In this document: positions 44,805 to 54,856 of the stretch, piece by piece
How the letters are laid out: each line of letters opens with the position of its first letter
How positions within the stretch are numbered: position 1 is the stretch's first letter
From: Limnobacter sp.
Lineage (GTDB): Bacteria > Pseudomonadota > Gammaproteobacteria > Burkholderiales > Burkholderiaceae_B
Direction of reading: 5' to 3'
NCBI GenBank assembly: GCA_029866125.1
Contig: JARWZZ010000004.1
Span: forward strand, 62,001 to 126,000
DNA length: 64,000 nucleotides
The notes under the pieces: generated by a model
What the model was told of the DNA's origin: nothing
The model's input: only the letters and a program-made list of their open reading frames with translations
The model's database searches: none
Made by a program: the position numbers and the translations under genes

Positions 44805-47006
44805 TTAAAACTCGTCAAAACTGTCGAAATTGTCACCACCGCGGCTGCCTTGTGGCTTGCCACTGCTGCGGCCTGCGGCTGGGGCTGCCCTGCCTGCGGA
44901 ACGCTTTGCACCCCTCGCACCGGTATTAAAGAAGGCCATGATGCCAGTCAGGTTATTCGCCTGACCGCTCATTTCCTCTGCCGTTGCTGCCAACTCTTCA
45001 GACGCAGCTGCGTTCTGCTGAGTTTGCTGGTTCAAGGTGCCCATGGCTTGGTTAATCTGGGCTACGCCGTTGGTTTGCTCGTTGGATGCTGCGGTAATTT
45101 CCTGCACCAAATCCGAGGTGCGGTTAATCGCTGGCACCATCTCTTCCAGCAGTCCACCAGCACGCTCAGCTTGACGCACGCTGTTGGAGGCCAAGTCGCC
45201 AATTTCCTGCGCAGCCACTTGTGAGCGTTCTGCCAATTTGCGTACTTCAGCAGCCACCACCGCAAAACCTTTGCCGTGCTCGCCTGCTCGAGCCGCTTCA
45301 ATCGCAGCATTCAAGGCCAGCAAGTTGGTTTGGTAAGCAATGTCGTCCACGATGCCAATCTTGTTGGCAATCGCCTTCATCGCATTCACAGTCTCGGTTA
45401 CAGCGCGGCCACCTTCCTTGGCTTCTTCAGCCGCTTTGGTCGCAATTGAATCGGTTACGCGGCTGTTCTCGCTGTTTTGCTTGATGCTGCCAGCCATTTG
45501 TTCAATCGAGGCGGATACTTCTTCCACACCGGCTGCTTGGCTGCTTGCGCCTTGCGACAAACTTTGTGAAGTCTTGGAGATTTCCCGCGCCGCGTTGGTC
45601 AACGATTCAGCGTTTTCGCGCACATCTTCAATCACTGCGCTTAAGCGGTCGATGGTGGCGTTAACGTCTTCCTTCACCTCACCAAACAAACCTTTGTAGC
45701 TGGCGGTGATCTTTTCAGACATATCGCCTTGCGCCAACAGCTTCAGCACGCGGCCCACATCGCCCAAACCGATGGCAGTGGTGGACAACAGGTTATTCAC
45801 GTTGGAAGCCAGGTTCTTCAAGAAACCTTCTTTGTCATCTTCCTTGATTCGGTCTTCAAAATCGCCTTCTGCAGCGCGTTGTACGATGCCGGAAATCTCT
45901 TCCTCAATCGCCACTTCGCCAGTGCGGTCACGCCATTCAACCACCGTACCCAAACGCTCGCCCTTCTCGCTCATCACTGGGGATGCAATCAAGCCAAAGT
46001 GCAAGCTACCCACTTTAATTCCAGTGCGGTAAGTCGTCGTCAAGGCCGACAACATGGAGCGCTGGTGCGATGGATTTTTGTGGAAAATATCAATGTTGGC
46101 ACCAATCAACTTGCGTGAGTTGAAGTTTGGCAGGCTCTTCCTGAGGGTTTCCTCATTGCGCTGCATCATGGATGTCACAGAGTTGTTCATGTAAGTGATG
46201 ACGTTGTCGCTGTTGGCAATCATCACGTTGGTGGTCACTGAGTCCAATGCAATACGAATGGCCAAGTTCTCCAAGGCCACTTTGCGCTCTTGCTCTTTCA
46301 AGTCTTCTTCGCGGGCTTTCAGCAACACTTCTTGTGTGCGGTCTTTCCACTCAACCACGGTACCTACACGGGCGCCAGAGTTATCAAACACGGGTGTAAC
46401 CAGCAGGTTAAAGTGGCGGCCACCAATACCCAAGTTGGTACTGTATGAGTCACGCAAACGACCCAACATGCCACGCTGGTGGCTGGGTACTTTATGGAAT
46501 ATGTCAATATTGGCGCCCAAAATTTTACGGGAATCAAATTGAGGCAAATCTTTCTTGATGTCGCTTTCAGCCTCTACCAACATTTTAGACAGCGAGTTGT
46601 TGACATACACAATGTTGTAGTCCACATCAGCAATCATCACGTTGGTGGCCACGCTTTCCAGCGCTTGCACTTGGCGTTGGGCAAACAGGGTTTCTGCTTC
46701 CAACTTTTTCAGGCCTTCACGCAAGGCTGGCGGTAGGTCATCGCCTGCGCCCTTCAAACTTTCCTTCTTCCACAACTGGTGCAAGCCCTTGACTGCGGAC
46801 TCTTCCATCTTGCGGCTGCGCTCATTCAGCGCGTCAATCATTTCGTTAATCTTGTTGGCCAGGCTCAACGAGTCGCCAGACATACCACTTGCGGGAATGA
46901 CCGGAATCGGGTTGTCGCTCGAAGCTCTAGCTGCTCGCAACGCAACGTCAATCTGTGTGGCCAATTCGGACATTTGTCCATTTTTTAAAAAATCAAACGC
47001 GCCCAT
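44805..47006 (-). CDS. Soluble methyl-accepting chemotaxis protein with two tandem PAS domains
   Basis: A 733-residue receptor with no convincing transmembrane segment, so cytoplasmic. An N-terminal helical region is followed by two PAS domains (about 115-225 and 245-360) that are clear copies of each other: [18 protein letters not shown] and [18 protein letters not shown], each ending with [11 protein letters not shown] or [16 protein letters not shown]-like segment precedes the signalling hairpin with [20 protein letters not shown]-type core and [17 protein letters not shown]. The tail is Arg/Gly/Ala-rich and ends FDSFDEF. It resembles Aer-like or cytoplasmic redox/ligand receptors; the ligand is unknown. 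Confidence 0.92.
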   Translation of the reverse strand: MGAFDFLKNGQMSELATQIDVALRAARASSDNPIPVIPASGMSGDSLSLANKINEMIDALNERSRKMEESAVKGLHQLWKKESLKGAGDDLPPALREGLKKLEAETLFAQRQVQALESVATNVMIADVDYNIVYVNNSLSKMLVEAESDIKKDLPQFDSRKILGANIDIFHKVPSHQRGMLGRLRDSYSTNLGIGGRHFNLLVTPVFDNSGARVGTVVEWKDRTQEVLLKAREEDLKEQERKVALENLAIRIALDSVTTNVMIANSDNVITYMNNSVTSMMQRNEETLRKSLPNFNSRKLIGANIDIFHKNPSHQRSMLSALTTTYRTGIKVGSLHFGLIASPVMSEKGERLGTVVEWRDRTGEVAIEEEISGIVQRAAEGDFEDRIKEDDKEGFLKNLASNVNNLLSTTAIGLGDVGRVLKLLAQGDMSEKITASYKGLFGEVKEDVNATIDRLSAVIEDVRENAESLTNAAREISKTSQSLSQGASSQAAGVEEVSASIEQMAGSIKQNSENSRVTDSIATKAAEEAKEGGRAVTETVNAMKAIANKIGIVDDIAYQTNLLALNAAIEAARAGEHGKGFAVVAAEVRKLAERSQVAAQEIGDLASNSVRQAERAGGLLEEMVPAINRTSDLVQEITAASNEQTNGVAQINQAMGTLNQQTQQNAAASEELAATAEEMSGQANNLTGIMAFFNTGARGAKRSAGRAAPAAGRSSGKPQGSRGGDNFDSFDEF

Positions 47007-47104
47007 CGCATTTATCCTTTCGAGTTGGTTAAACCGCTTCTACCGGTTCCAATTTAATTTATTTGCATTCATTTCAAAGGGTTAATCAACGAGGATTAAT
47101 CACT

Positions 47105-49303
47105 TCAAACCATTTCAGCGTGATTGACTGTGGCGCCACTTACCGAAGCGTTTGACACCTCGCCAATCAATTTGGGTACATCAATAATCAAGGCCACATT
47201 GCCGTTACCCATGATGGTCGCGCCGCTGATTGCCCGATTGCTTTCAAACAAAGTTCCCAGTGGTTTAATCACGGTCTGGGATTCACCGTGTAATTGGTCC
47301 GTCACAATGCCGGCTGTTACACCACCAAAGCTGACTACAATGATGTTCTCGCGCTTGGGCTGTGTTCCGCCCGAGTTGAAAACATTGCGCAAACGCACGC
47401 AAGGCAAAAACTCGCCACGCAAGTCGTAGTGCAGGTCCATTCGGTCGTAGTCACCTAGCTGCGACGATGGCAATTCCAAACACTCACGTACATAACCCAG
47501 CGGTATCACATACATCTCGCTGCCTACGCCAATCATGAATCCGTCAATAATGGCCAAGGTCAGCGGCAAGCGAATTTCGAAGGTCGTCCCTTTACCCAGC
47601 ACTGATTTAACCTGCACGGTGCCGCGCAAGGCTTCAATGTTTCGCTTGACCACATCCATGCCCACACCACGGCCTGAAATGTCAGTCACTTGGTCAGCAG
47701 TGGAAAATCCAGGCGCAAAAATCAACATGTTGACTTCCGCATCACTCAAGGTTTGGTCGGGTGTGATAATGCCCTTCTCAACCGCTTTTTTAATGATTTT
47801 GTCGCGCGCCAAACCACGCCCGTCGTCACGCACCTCAATCACAATGTGACCGCTGTCGTGGTACGCATGCAGGCCCAGTTTCCCGGTTTGTGGCTTGCCG
47901 TTGGCTTCGCGCTCTTCCGGGGTTTCCAAGCCGTGGTCCAAGGCATTGCGCACCAGGTGCATCAAGGGGTCGCCAATTTTCTCGACCACTGATTTGTCCA
48001 GCTCGGTGTCTTCACCCGAAATGTCCAAAGCAATTTGTTTGCCCATGCCCTTGGACAAATCACGCACCACACGCTGAAAGCGCTGGAAGGTTTCGCCAAT
48101 CTGCACCATGCGCAAGCCCAATGCACCATCACGAATTTCTTCGATCAAGCTGGCCACTGCATTGGTGGACTCCAGCATGCTGATGTTGTTCAAATGCTTG
48201 GCTTGTTCAACAGTGCCGGCGTTGGCAATCACCAGTTCGCCCACCAAATTAATCAAGGCATCCAACTTGTCAGAAGGCACGCGAATAGATGCGCTTTGAG
48301 TTACGGCTTTGGATGGGGCTTTTTTCTGCGCCACTTGTACGTTTACAACCGCTTCGGGGTCAGCGGACGCTTGCAGAGCCAATACACTGGCCACTTGTGC
48401 AGCGGGCACTTCCTCGGGTAGGTTTGTGGCTGCCGATGGCTTGTTGAAACCAGCTTGCATCAGCAGTTCACAAGCACGGTCATAGCCCTCGGGCAGGCCT
48501 TGGGCCAAAGCTTCCCAGTCTTCTGGGCTGCACTGATGTGGCAGCACTTTCAGAACACTTTCTTCAGTCAAAAATTCAAAAGCATCCTTAATAAACTCAA
48601 GGCCTTTGTCAGTGCTGTAACACACCTCAAAGCCAAGGTAACAAGCCTCAGGGTCCATCGCTACAAAGCTGGGCAACTTGTCCAGTACTGGAATCATGCA
48701 GACAATTTCCCCGTAGGATCCAAGGTAGGAAAAAATGGGATGGGGGTCAAAACCGTCGCACAAAGTACTCTGTGCAAGCCGCACAGAAATATGCCACTTT
48801 GCATTGCCAGTTTCAGGCTCAGCTTCTGAGCTTGAATGCGCAGCTTGTACCGCCTTTGCCCTTTCGCTTTCCTTGGCATCGTCCACAGAATCATCATGCA
48901 AATAGGCAGTCAGGCGCTTGGTCAATGCCTCTTCAGGTGCTCGCAATTCGTCAGACACCACTTCGGCACTGCCACCAGCCTCGATCGAATCCACCAACTC
49001 AGAAATATGGTCTCGGCATTCCAGCACCAAAGTGCTCATGTCTGCATCAAAACCAATTTCACCGTTGCGTACACGGTCCAACACAGTTTCTAAGTTGTGC
49101 ACAAAATGGGTAATCACCGACAAACCAAATACGCCCGCACTGCCTTTGATGGTGTGCGCTGCGCGAAAGGCTGCATTCAGTGTTTCATGTTCAGTCGGGT
49201 CGCGCTCCAGTTGCAGCACATAACTTTCTACTTCGCCCAACAACTGGCGGGCCTCGGTAAAAAATATGCCGCGGGCGGCTTCTAGATCCAATTCAAAGCT
49301 CAT
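47105..49303 (-). CDS. cheA: Chemotaxis histidine kinase CheA
   Basis: A 732-residue CheA. The Hpt domain has H50 in AAHTIKGSAGVFG. A P2-like domain spans about 170-270, and the dimerisation and ATPase domains follow (LMHLVRNALDHGLETPEERE; EVRDDGRGLARD; DISGRGVGMDVVKRNIE). The C-terminal CheW-like domain ends the chain (IPLGYVRECLELP). All catalytic boxes are intact. It is preceded by the STAS gene and followed by the double-PAS receptor. Confidence 0.96.
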   Translation of the reverse strand: MSFELDLEAARGIFFTEARQLLGEVESYVLQLERDPTEHETLNAAFRAAHTIKGSAGVFGLSVITHFVHNLETVLDRVRNGEIGFDADMSTLVLECRDHISELVDSIEAGGSAEVVSDELRAPEEALTKRLTAYLHDDSVDDAKESERAKAVQAAHSSSEAEPETGNAKWHISVRLAQSTLCDGFDPHPIFSYLGSYGEIVCMIPVLDKLPSFVAMDPEACYLGFEVCYSTDKGLEFIKDAFEFLTEESVLKVLPHQCSPEDWEALAQGLPEGYDRACELLMQAGFNKPSAATNLPEEVPAAQVASVLALQASADPEAVVNVQVAQKKAPSKAVTQSASIRVPSDKLDALINLVGELVIANAGTVEQAKHLNNISMLESTNAVASLIEEIRDGALGLRMVQIGETFQRFQRVVRDLSKGMGKQIALDISGEDTELDKSVVEKIGDPLMHLVRNALDHGLETPEEREANGKPQTGKLGLHAYHDSGHIVIEVRDDGRGLARDKIIKKAVEKGIITPDQTLSDAEVNMLIFAPGFSTADQVTDISGRGVGMDVVKRNIEALRGTVQVKSVLGKGTTFEIRLPLTLAIIDGFMIGVGSEMYVIPLGYVRECLELPSSQLGDYDRMDLHYDLRGEFLPCVRLRNVFNSGGTQPKRENIIVVSFGGVTAGIVTDQLHGESQTVIKPLGTLFESNRAISGATIMGNGNVALIIDVPKLIGEVSNASVSGATVNHAEMV

Positions 49304-49305
49304 TG

Positions 49306-49638
49306 TTAAACCTCCACCGCGCCAGCTTCAATCCAGGACGTCAAGCCCAAACGGCTTGCACGCATGGCCACCAGCTCCGAAGGCTTGGACCAGCGGATGC
49401 GCAGGCTTACCTCAGGGTCATTTTGAATGGCCGCTAAAAACTGCAAACCAGCGGTGTCAATCTCTTGGCAATTGGAGATATTCAGCATCACTGTCTCGCC
49501 ACCCGCTAGGCGGGGTTTCAACTTTTCATACAGGGGGCCGCAGTCGGCAATGGTCAGTGCTTCCACATCCCAAGCACCCTGTTGCTCAACAGCAGCTTGC
49601 TCTAAACATTCATCCATTGTTTCAATATCGTCATTCAT
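49306..49638 (-). CDS. STAS-domain protein in the chemotaxis operon
   Basis: A 110-residue STAS (SpoIIAA/MlaB-like) protein: VMLNISNCQEIDTAGLQFLA contains the D-T/S-A-G-L switch motif, with Thr in place of the usual phosphorylated Ser. Such proteins sit between cheY and cheA in some proteobacterial che clusters. It is 2 bp from cheA. Function in signalling is not known; it might bind CheA or a receptor. Confidence 0.85.
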   Translation of the reverse strand: MNDDIETMDECLEQAAVEQQGAWDVEALTIADCGPLYEKLKPRLAGGETVMLNISNCQEIDTAGLQFLAAIQNDPEVSLRIRWSKPSELVAMRASRLGLTSWIEAGAVEV

Positions 49639-49663
49639 GTTGAGTCCCCTGTCTTTGTTGGAT

Positions 49664-50029
49664 TTACGCGACCAATTTGGCCACGGCTTGCAGCATTTGC
49701 TCGGGCTTGAATGGCTTAACCATCCAGGCCTTCAAGCCTGCTGCCTGCCCTTCTGCTTTCAACTTGTCGTCCGATTCCGTGGTCAGCATAATGATGGGTA
49801 CAAACTTGTAGGTCGGGTTCTTTTTGACTTCCCGTACAAAGGTCAAACCGTCCATGTTGGGCATGTTCAAGTCGCTGACAATCAGATGGATTTTTCGGCC
49901 ATCCAATTTGGTCAGCGCGTCCTTGCCATCGCAACCCTCTACAACTTCAAAACCTTGGCTTTTAAGGGTCATGGAAACCACCTGCCTGAGGGAAGTGGAG
50001 TCATCTACAATCAATATCGTTTTGCTCAT
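49664..50029 (-). CDS. cheY: Chemotaxis response regulator CheY
   Basis: A 121-residue single receiver. D9/D10 and D53 (LIVSDLNMPNMDGLTFV), the switch residue in MLTTES and K105 (WMVKPFKPE) are present. Phospho-CheY binds FliM. It lies 15 bp after the membrane MCP gene. Confidence 0.92.
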   Translation of the reverse strand: MSKTILIVDDSTSLRQVVSMTLKSQGFEVVEGCDGKDALTKLDGRKIHLIVSDLNMPNMDGLTFVREVKKNPTYKFVPIIMLTTESDDKLKAEGQAAGLKAWMVKPFKPEQMLQAVAKLVA

Positions 50030-50044
50030 GTTGTGGCTCTTTAT

Positions 50045-51361
50045 TTAGAAAAAGGTGATGTCGTCTTCGGCGCTTGCTTTGGCTGGTGCGGGCTCATCAT
50101 CAAAAAACTCCATGGATGAGTCTGATGTTGCTGTAGTTACCGCAGCAGCTGCAGCCATCGTGGTCGCTGTTGACCTATGGGCTGCCTTGGCCTTTGCGGC
50201 CTGTGTATGGCTTGGGGCGTGCCTCGGTGCATGATTCACACGCTCTTCCGCCATGGTGTAATTCTTCTCAAGGTCATGCATCAAGGTGTCTACATCCAGC
50301 CCCTCCAAACCCTCGCCGATTTGTGATTTCAGGTGTTCCAAACTTTCCCGCACATGGCCCACAATCTGGGACACTCGGTCCTGAAACTGAAAATGCACCA
50401 CTGCGTTGTTCAACGCGCTGGACACTTGTTGCGTGTTTAGAATAATTTTGTCGCTGGCCACTTGCAGGGGTTCGGTCACCTGCTGGAATTGCGTCACCAC
50501 ATTGCCAACCGTATTGCTGGCATGGTCCAACATCTGCGTGTCAGACGATTCCATTTTTGTAGCGCCTTCACCTGCACGGCGTGCAGCGGCTGAAATGTCT
50601 TGCACCCGCTCGCGAATTCTCAAACCTGTTTCAGCAGACAACATGGAAAGCTTGCGCACCTCATCGGCCACAATCGAAAAGCCTCGGCCCTCTTCCCCAG
50701 CACGTGCCGCCTCAATTGCGGCATTCAATGCCAGCAAATTGGTTTTAGCGGCCAACTCCTCTACCGAGGTTGCCATTTTCTTGAGCTCATCGGTTGAAGA
50801 GATAAAGCCCCGCACTTCCTTAAAAATACCGGCCTTGTCATCAAGTGATTTTTTAAATGCATCCAACATCTGCGACAAAGAGCGAGAAACCTCCACCGCA
50901 AGCCCACCGTCTGCGCCTGAAGAGTTACCCAGCACCGCAGCAGCTTGGTTGGCCACCTTCATGGTTTCGTTCAATTTGGAGTGGATCGCACCAAACGCAT
51001 CAGTGAGGTTACAAATCCCCAACTCCATTTGGCCATTGGCCGTCATCAACTGTTTGTCCAAGGTGGGCACCCAAATGTCCCCCAACACCTTCAGCTGCGC
51101 CTCGTCACAACCCGATTGGGCCGATTGGGCTTGTGAAGCCTCCAGCTCAAACTCGGCCTGACGTTTTGCTTGCTCGGATTGTGCTGGCGCACCCAACTTG
51201 CCCGCGGTGAATGCAATACCCACCGCAATCACGCCAAACACTGCAGACACCATGGGGTTAGGCACAGCCACACTGGCTGCGACCAAGCCCAATGAAAACG
51301 CTCCGCCTGCAATTGGCAAAGCCAGTCCGCTTAATCCTGTGGATGGGCTCTTTTGGCTCAT
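50045..51361 (-). CDS. Membrane methyl-accepting chemotaxis protein without periplasmic sensor
   Basis: A 438-residue receptor. Two close hydrophobic segments (about residues 10-55: [20 protein letters not shown] and [15 protein letters not shown]) anchor it with almost no periplasmic loop. The rest is a cytoplasmic signalling domain with [20 protein letters not shown] and [19 protein letters not shown], then [12 protein letters not shown] and an Ala/Thr/His-rich tail. The start at 51361 has AAGGAC upstream and forms an ATGA overlap with the upstream small gene; longer starts look untranslated. Confidence 0.9.
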   Translation of the reverse strand: MSQKSPSTGLSGLALPIAGGAFSLGLVAASVAVPNPMVSAVFGVIAVGIAFTAGKLGAPAQSEQAKRQAEFELEASQAQSAQSGCDEAQLKVLGDIWVPTLDKQLMTANGQMELGICNLTDAFGAIHSKLNETMKVANQAAAVLGNSSGADGGLAVEVSRSLSQMLDAFKKSLDDKAGIFKEVRGFISSTDELKKMATSVEELAAKTNLLALNAAIEAARAGEEGRGFSIVADEVRKLSMLSAETGLRIRERVQDISAAARRAGEGATKMESSDTQMLDHASNTVGNVVTQFQQVTEPLQVASDKIILNTQQVSSALNNAVVHFQFQDRVSQIVGHVRESLEHLKSQIGEGLEGLDVDTLMHDLEKNYTMAEERVNHAPRHAPSHTQAAKAKAAHRSTATTMAAAAAVTTATSDSSMEFFDDEPAPAKASAEDDITFF

Positions 51362-51597
51362 ATCAGCATGTCCTTTTCGTTTTGAATGGATTGCGGGGCG
51401 ATTAGTTGTCTGACGGGGCATACACCGGGCTCTTCTTCGCCCGGGGCACACTCCAGCACCTCGTACCAGCCCGATTGAATCATTCGCTGATACGCAAGGA
51501 ACAACTCTGCAAAGCCTGCATGCACCCAACAAAGGAACACCAAGGCTGATTGCTTAGCCGCCCCTAGAAACCCACCCTTGTTGTGAACATCACGCAT
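51358..51597 (-). CDS. Small unknown protein, first gene of the chemotaxis operon
   Basis: A 79-residue protein. It has a hydrophobic Ala/Leu/Val-rich stretch (residues about 12-35) and two cysteines in [20 protein letters not shown] lies 11 nt before its ATG and its TGA overlaps the ATG of the receptor gene (ATGA), so translation is coupled. No family is recognised. It may be a receptor accessory or sensing component; this is inference from position only. Confidence 0.6.
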   Translation of the reverse strand: MRDVHNKGGFLGAAKQSALVFLCWVHAGFAELFLAYQRMIQSGWYEVLECAPGEEEPGVCPVRQLIAPQSIQNEKDMLI

Positions 51598-51771
51598 AAC
51601 TTGCGCCCCTCGTTAAATTCGACACCTACTTGGATTGGTGGACACTGCACCACCTATGCGGACTAGTGTGAATGAAGCAGACTTTTTCAAATGGATGAAA
51701 AAGCCACCGTTTTGAGGGCTATTTAGAGCCTCTGATGGGGGGGATCAAACAAGGGAGGGTTGTAGAAACAC

Positions 51772-51797
51772 AAAAGCCACCCCGCAGGATGGCTTTC
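51772..51797. terminator. Hairpin terminator of the lipoprotein gene
   Basis: AAAAGCCA and TGGCTTT pair around a 10-nt loop. Read on the minus strand a T-rich tract follows, about 85 bp after the lipoprotein stop. It could act in both directions. Confidence 0.55.
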
Positions 51798-51881
51798 TGT
51801 AGAAAACGTTAAATAAAACCAGATAAAATTAACAATCCATATGCATGGATCAAAAAGAGATGCTTAATCACTCATGCATAA

Positions 51882-52199
51882 CTACTTGGTAACTTCCTTT
51901 TTCAGCTCCATGCCCAAGGGGCCAGCAATTGTTCCGTCGTCTTTCAAATCAAAAATGACGTTTCCACCATCGGCCTGCTGAATTTTAACCTTACCGTCTT
52001 CCACCTTGTATTGGGCTTCTTGAGTAATGCCCATGGTGGACATGTAGACCTTTCCATCCGACTTAAACTCGTAGGTTTGAATACCCAGCTGGTCTTTGTA
52101 CTTTCCACTCAGCGACTTACCGCAGGCGGTTAAAGCTAGGGCCATACTGATTACAGCCAGCCATTTCATGGACTTATTGATTGACTTGTTCATTGACAC
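51882..52199 (-). CDS. Small lipoprotein of unknown function
   Basis: A 105-residue protein with a signal peptide and lipobox (ALALTACGKS, Cys about residue 26). The mature part is beta-rich (GKYKDQLGIQTYEFKSDGKV; YKVEDGKVKIQQADGGNVIF) and resembles small copper-resistance-like or META-type beta folds in general shape only. Alternative in-frame starts lie at the first, third and eleventh methionine. Monocistronic by its terminator. Confidence 0.75.
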   Translation of the reverse strand: MSMNKSINKSMKWLAVISMALALTACGKSLSGKYKDQLGIQTYEFKSDGKVYMSTMGITQEAQYKVEDGKVKIQQADGGNVIFDLKDDGTIAGPLGMELKKEVTK

Positions 52200-52282
52200 C
52201 CTCGTTTTTGGTTATAAATGCCCCATAAGACCTTAGAATCAAGGCTCAGCTTTAATCCTTCTCTGCTAAAGAATATCACCCT

Positions 52283-52666
52283 ATGTCTTACAAAAATTGC
52301 ATTCAACAGGCGGCATTGGCACTTTGCATGGTTCAGCCCTACGCAATATCAGCGCCCGGTCCTTCGGCTACAAAGGAAATAAGCCACCTACTCGGATTTA
52401 TACAAGAAAGCCCCTGCGCCTTCACCCGCAACGGCAAAGCGCATTCGGGCCAAGATGCCAAAAAGCACATACAGGACAAAAGGGATTATTTTGTAGATGA
52501 CATCCAATCGGCTGAAGACTTCGTTCGACTTTCAGCCACACAAAGCGAATTAAGCAGGAAGGCGTACACCGTCAGATGCCCCGGCCAAGCTGAAGAGCCC
52601 AGTAAAGACTGGTTACTCAGGGAACTCAAGCGGTACAGGTCAAACCTTGCCAAACCCACACCTTAA
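52283..52666 (+). CDS. DUF5329-like protein
   Basis: A 127-residue protein with an N-terminal signal-like region and the pattern of DUF5329: ISHLLGFIQESPCAFTRNGK, a K-x3-D-K helix and the closing WLLRELKRYRS. The two cysteines in ESPCAF and TVRCPG probably pair. Periplasmic location is likely. Function is not known for the family. Confidence 0.75.
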   Translation: MSYKNCIQQAALALCMVQPYAISAPGPSATKEISHLLGFIQESPCAFTRNGKAHSGQDAKKHIQDKRDYFVDDIQSAEDFVRLSATQSELSRKAYTVRCPGQAEEPSKDWLLRELKRYRSNLAKPTP

Positions 52667-52716
52667 AACTAGTCATGCAGCCAGCGCTTGTCTGGCTCAG
52701 CTTTCATCGGTTTTTC

Positions 52717-53532
52717 TCAGTTCTCATAAGGAGTCATGCTAACCGCCTCAATCCGATAACCGGCATCACCCATCGAGGAAGCGGTTCTGGTCACCTTCAG
52801 TTCGCCCCACACCCAATACGGCTGCATCGCACCCAAAGCAGGCACTTTATTTTTCAATTTGACGTGGATAATCTGGTTGGCGGGCGGGGGTGGCGTGTGG
52901 ATGCAAGCCCCAAAATAAGGCACCAGCAACAACTCGCTTACCGCTTTGTCAGACTGCTCCAAAGGCACTGCAAAGCCAGCTATTCTTACTTTTCTGCCAT
53001 TCAAGCCACTTTCAACCGGCGCCTCGCTCCACGCCTTTTTCATTTTGTCCAAAGCCTCCATCGCCTTGGGGTCAGAGTCCTTCATCTTGGCCAAATTCAA
53101 ACCTTTGAAGGACGCCATCGGGTCCCAACCCGCCGGGATCAAACTGTCCCAGTCCAACTCGGGGTAAGCCGGGTCAAAGTTGCCTTTCCCTTTTGATTTT
53201 CCAGCGCTGTCGCCCGGCAGTTTTTCCCCCAACTCGTAATTTGAATCGGATTTACCCGCCTCAGCCCGCGCAAGTTCGACAGTGTCCTTACCCGCCACTC
53301 CAAACAAACCCGCCACCACGTTGGACCCGCTGTGCTCCTCCTCCACCTGCTTTAAGGTGTCTTTCAGCGCCTGCCCATCCGCAGAACCCACCACATTGCC
53401 TTCTGCACTGGCTCCCTGATTGGCGTCGTTTTTAGACTGCCCCCAGGACATCATCCACTCGGTGGTGTAATAGCCTGCAGCTGTCAAACTGAGACCAATC
53501 ACAAAGGTTTGCCATGTCGGCTTTGAACTCAT
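52717..53532 (-). CDS. DUF3299-domain protein of the ABC/zinc-type operon
   Basis: A 271-residue protein with one N-terminal hydrophobic anchor. The C-terminal DUF3299 domain contains KVRIAGFAVPLEQSDKAVSE, LVPYFGACIHTPPPPANQII and VWGELKV. The middle is charged and low-complexity. The fourth gene of an operon with ZrgA-like, ATPase and permease genes, 31 bp after the permease. Confidence 0.85.
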   Translation of the reverse strand: MSSKPTWQTFVIGLSLTAAGYYTTEWMMSWGQSKNDANQGASAEGNVVGSADGQALKDTLKQVEEEHSGSNVVAGLFGVAGKDTVELARAEAGKSDSNYELGEKLPGDSAGKSKGKGNFDPAYPELDWDSLIPAGWDPMASFKGLNLAKMKDSDPKAMEALDKMKKAWSEAPVESGLNGRKVRIAGFAVPLEQSDKAVSELLLVPYFGACIHTPPPPANQIIHVKLKNKVPALGAMQPYWVWGELKVTRTASSMGDAGYRIEAVSMTPYEN

Positions 53533-53563
53533 GTACTCACATCTCCAAAATAAATTCGCAAGG

Positions 53564-54856
53564 TTATGCGCGTGGCGTCAATCCCGATTGCACCTGCTGA
53601 CGGTAAGCGCCCCATGCAGGAATCAGTCCCAGCAAAGTACCCATCAAACCGTACACAGCCACTGCAATATGGCCTTGCCCCAGCGCATGCAAGGGCAGCA
53701 AACTCAAACCGAATTCGCTTTGCACCCAAGGGCCTAACAACAACAGGCCCAACCCGGTTAAAGCATAAGCCAAAAGTACACCACCCAACATCACCAAACC
53801 ACTTTCCAGTACCAAAGCACCCGTAATTGTCCAGCGCCCTGCCCCAACAGACCGCAGCACCGCCAACTCACCTCGGCGTTGGCTTAGGGACATCAACATC
53901 ACCCCGACCAAGCCCAAAATGCTCACCAGCCCAACCAGTGCCGAAATCAACCAAAGCAATTGCTCCACATTCCCCAGCATGTCCCACAGCTGGCTCAAAG
54001 CCACGCCCGGCAGCACCGCAGTCACGGGCGTATCAGGAATACCCTCCACCGCACGCTTGACCGAAAACACCGCTGCACGGTTGTTCAAGCCCACCAACAC
54101 AGCTGTCACCGACTTGGGGCTTAAATCAAATTTACCCACCAACTCAGCAGGAATTTTCATACCGGGCAAAGGCGCGCCCGCCTGCCAATCCAAATGAATC
54201 GCTTCCAACGCTGGTAAACCGATATGTACGGTACGGTCTACCGGCGTACCTGTGGCATCCAATATGCCCACCACTTTAAATGGTTTGTCTTTGTGGCTTG
54301 TGCCAATCAAGCTTAGGCCATGAGACAGTTCCAGCTCGTCACCCAAAGCGTGCTTCAGGCGCTTGGCCACCTCACTGCCCAGCACCGCGCCGTACAGCTT
54401 CTCCACGGGCTCACCCACCGCATAATTCTCAAACGGCTTGCCTTGGGCAAAAGTCAGCGGCTGCCTCGCACCATATTTGAAATGCTGAAAATAACTGGCC
54501 TCTGTACCCAACACTGGAAACCCGCGATAGGAATCCCCCAGGCTCATTGGAAGAGCCCAAGCCACTCGCTTGTCTTTCTGAATAAACTCCACAGCAGAAT
54601 ACGGCAACTCCCGCGCAGGTTCACCCAAGCGAAATACGCTGTACAACATCAAACCCATGGGGCTGCCGGGGCCACCCACTATCAAATCGGTGCCCGACAC
54701 ACTCTGCGCAAAACTTTGCTTCGCACTTTGGCGAATCAAATCCAAGCTCAACAACAAACTGGCGGATGTGGCCACGCACACCAGCAACAAAGACAAACTG
54801 GTACTGCGGCTTAAGGCACTGTAAAAAACCAATTTCAACAAGTGGCGCAAGCTCAT
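53564..54856 (-). CDS. ABC transporter permease (FtsX/MacB type)
   Basis: A 430-residue protein with one N-terminal transmembrane helix, a periplasmic domain and three C-terminal transmembrane helices, as in FtsX-domain permeases (LLWLISALVGLVSILGLVGV; QRRGELAVLRSVGAGRWTI). It overlaps the ATPase gene by 4 bp. Probable partner of that ATPase. Confidence 0.88.
   Translation of the reverse strand: MSLRHLLKLVFYSALSRSTSLSLLLVCVATSASLLLSLDLIRQSAKQSFAQSVSGTDLIVGGPGSPMGLMLYSVFRLGEPARELPYSAVEFIQKDKRVAWALPMSLGDSYRGFPVLGTEASYFQHFKYGARQPLTFAQGKPFENYAVGEPVEKLYGAVLGSEVAKRLKHALGDELELSHGLSLIGTSHKDKPFKVVGILDATGTPVDRTVHIGLPALEAIHLDWQAGAPLPGMKIPAELVGKFDLSPKSVTAVLVGLNNRAAVFSVKRAVEGIPDTPVTAVLPGVALSQLWDMLGNVEQLLWLISALVGLVSILGLVGVMLMSLSQRRGELAVLRSVGAGRWTITGALVLESGLVMLGGVLLAYALTGLGLLLLGPWVQSEFGLSLLPLHALGQGHIAVAVYGLMGTLLGLIPAWGAYRQQVQSGLTPRA

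Noticed and set aside
52679-52715. Hairpin AGCCAG/CTGGCT as terminator of the DUF5329 gene
   Set aside because: The stem is only 6 bp and the T-run is 13 nt away from it, so support is weak.
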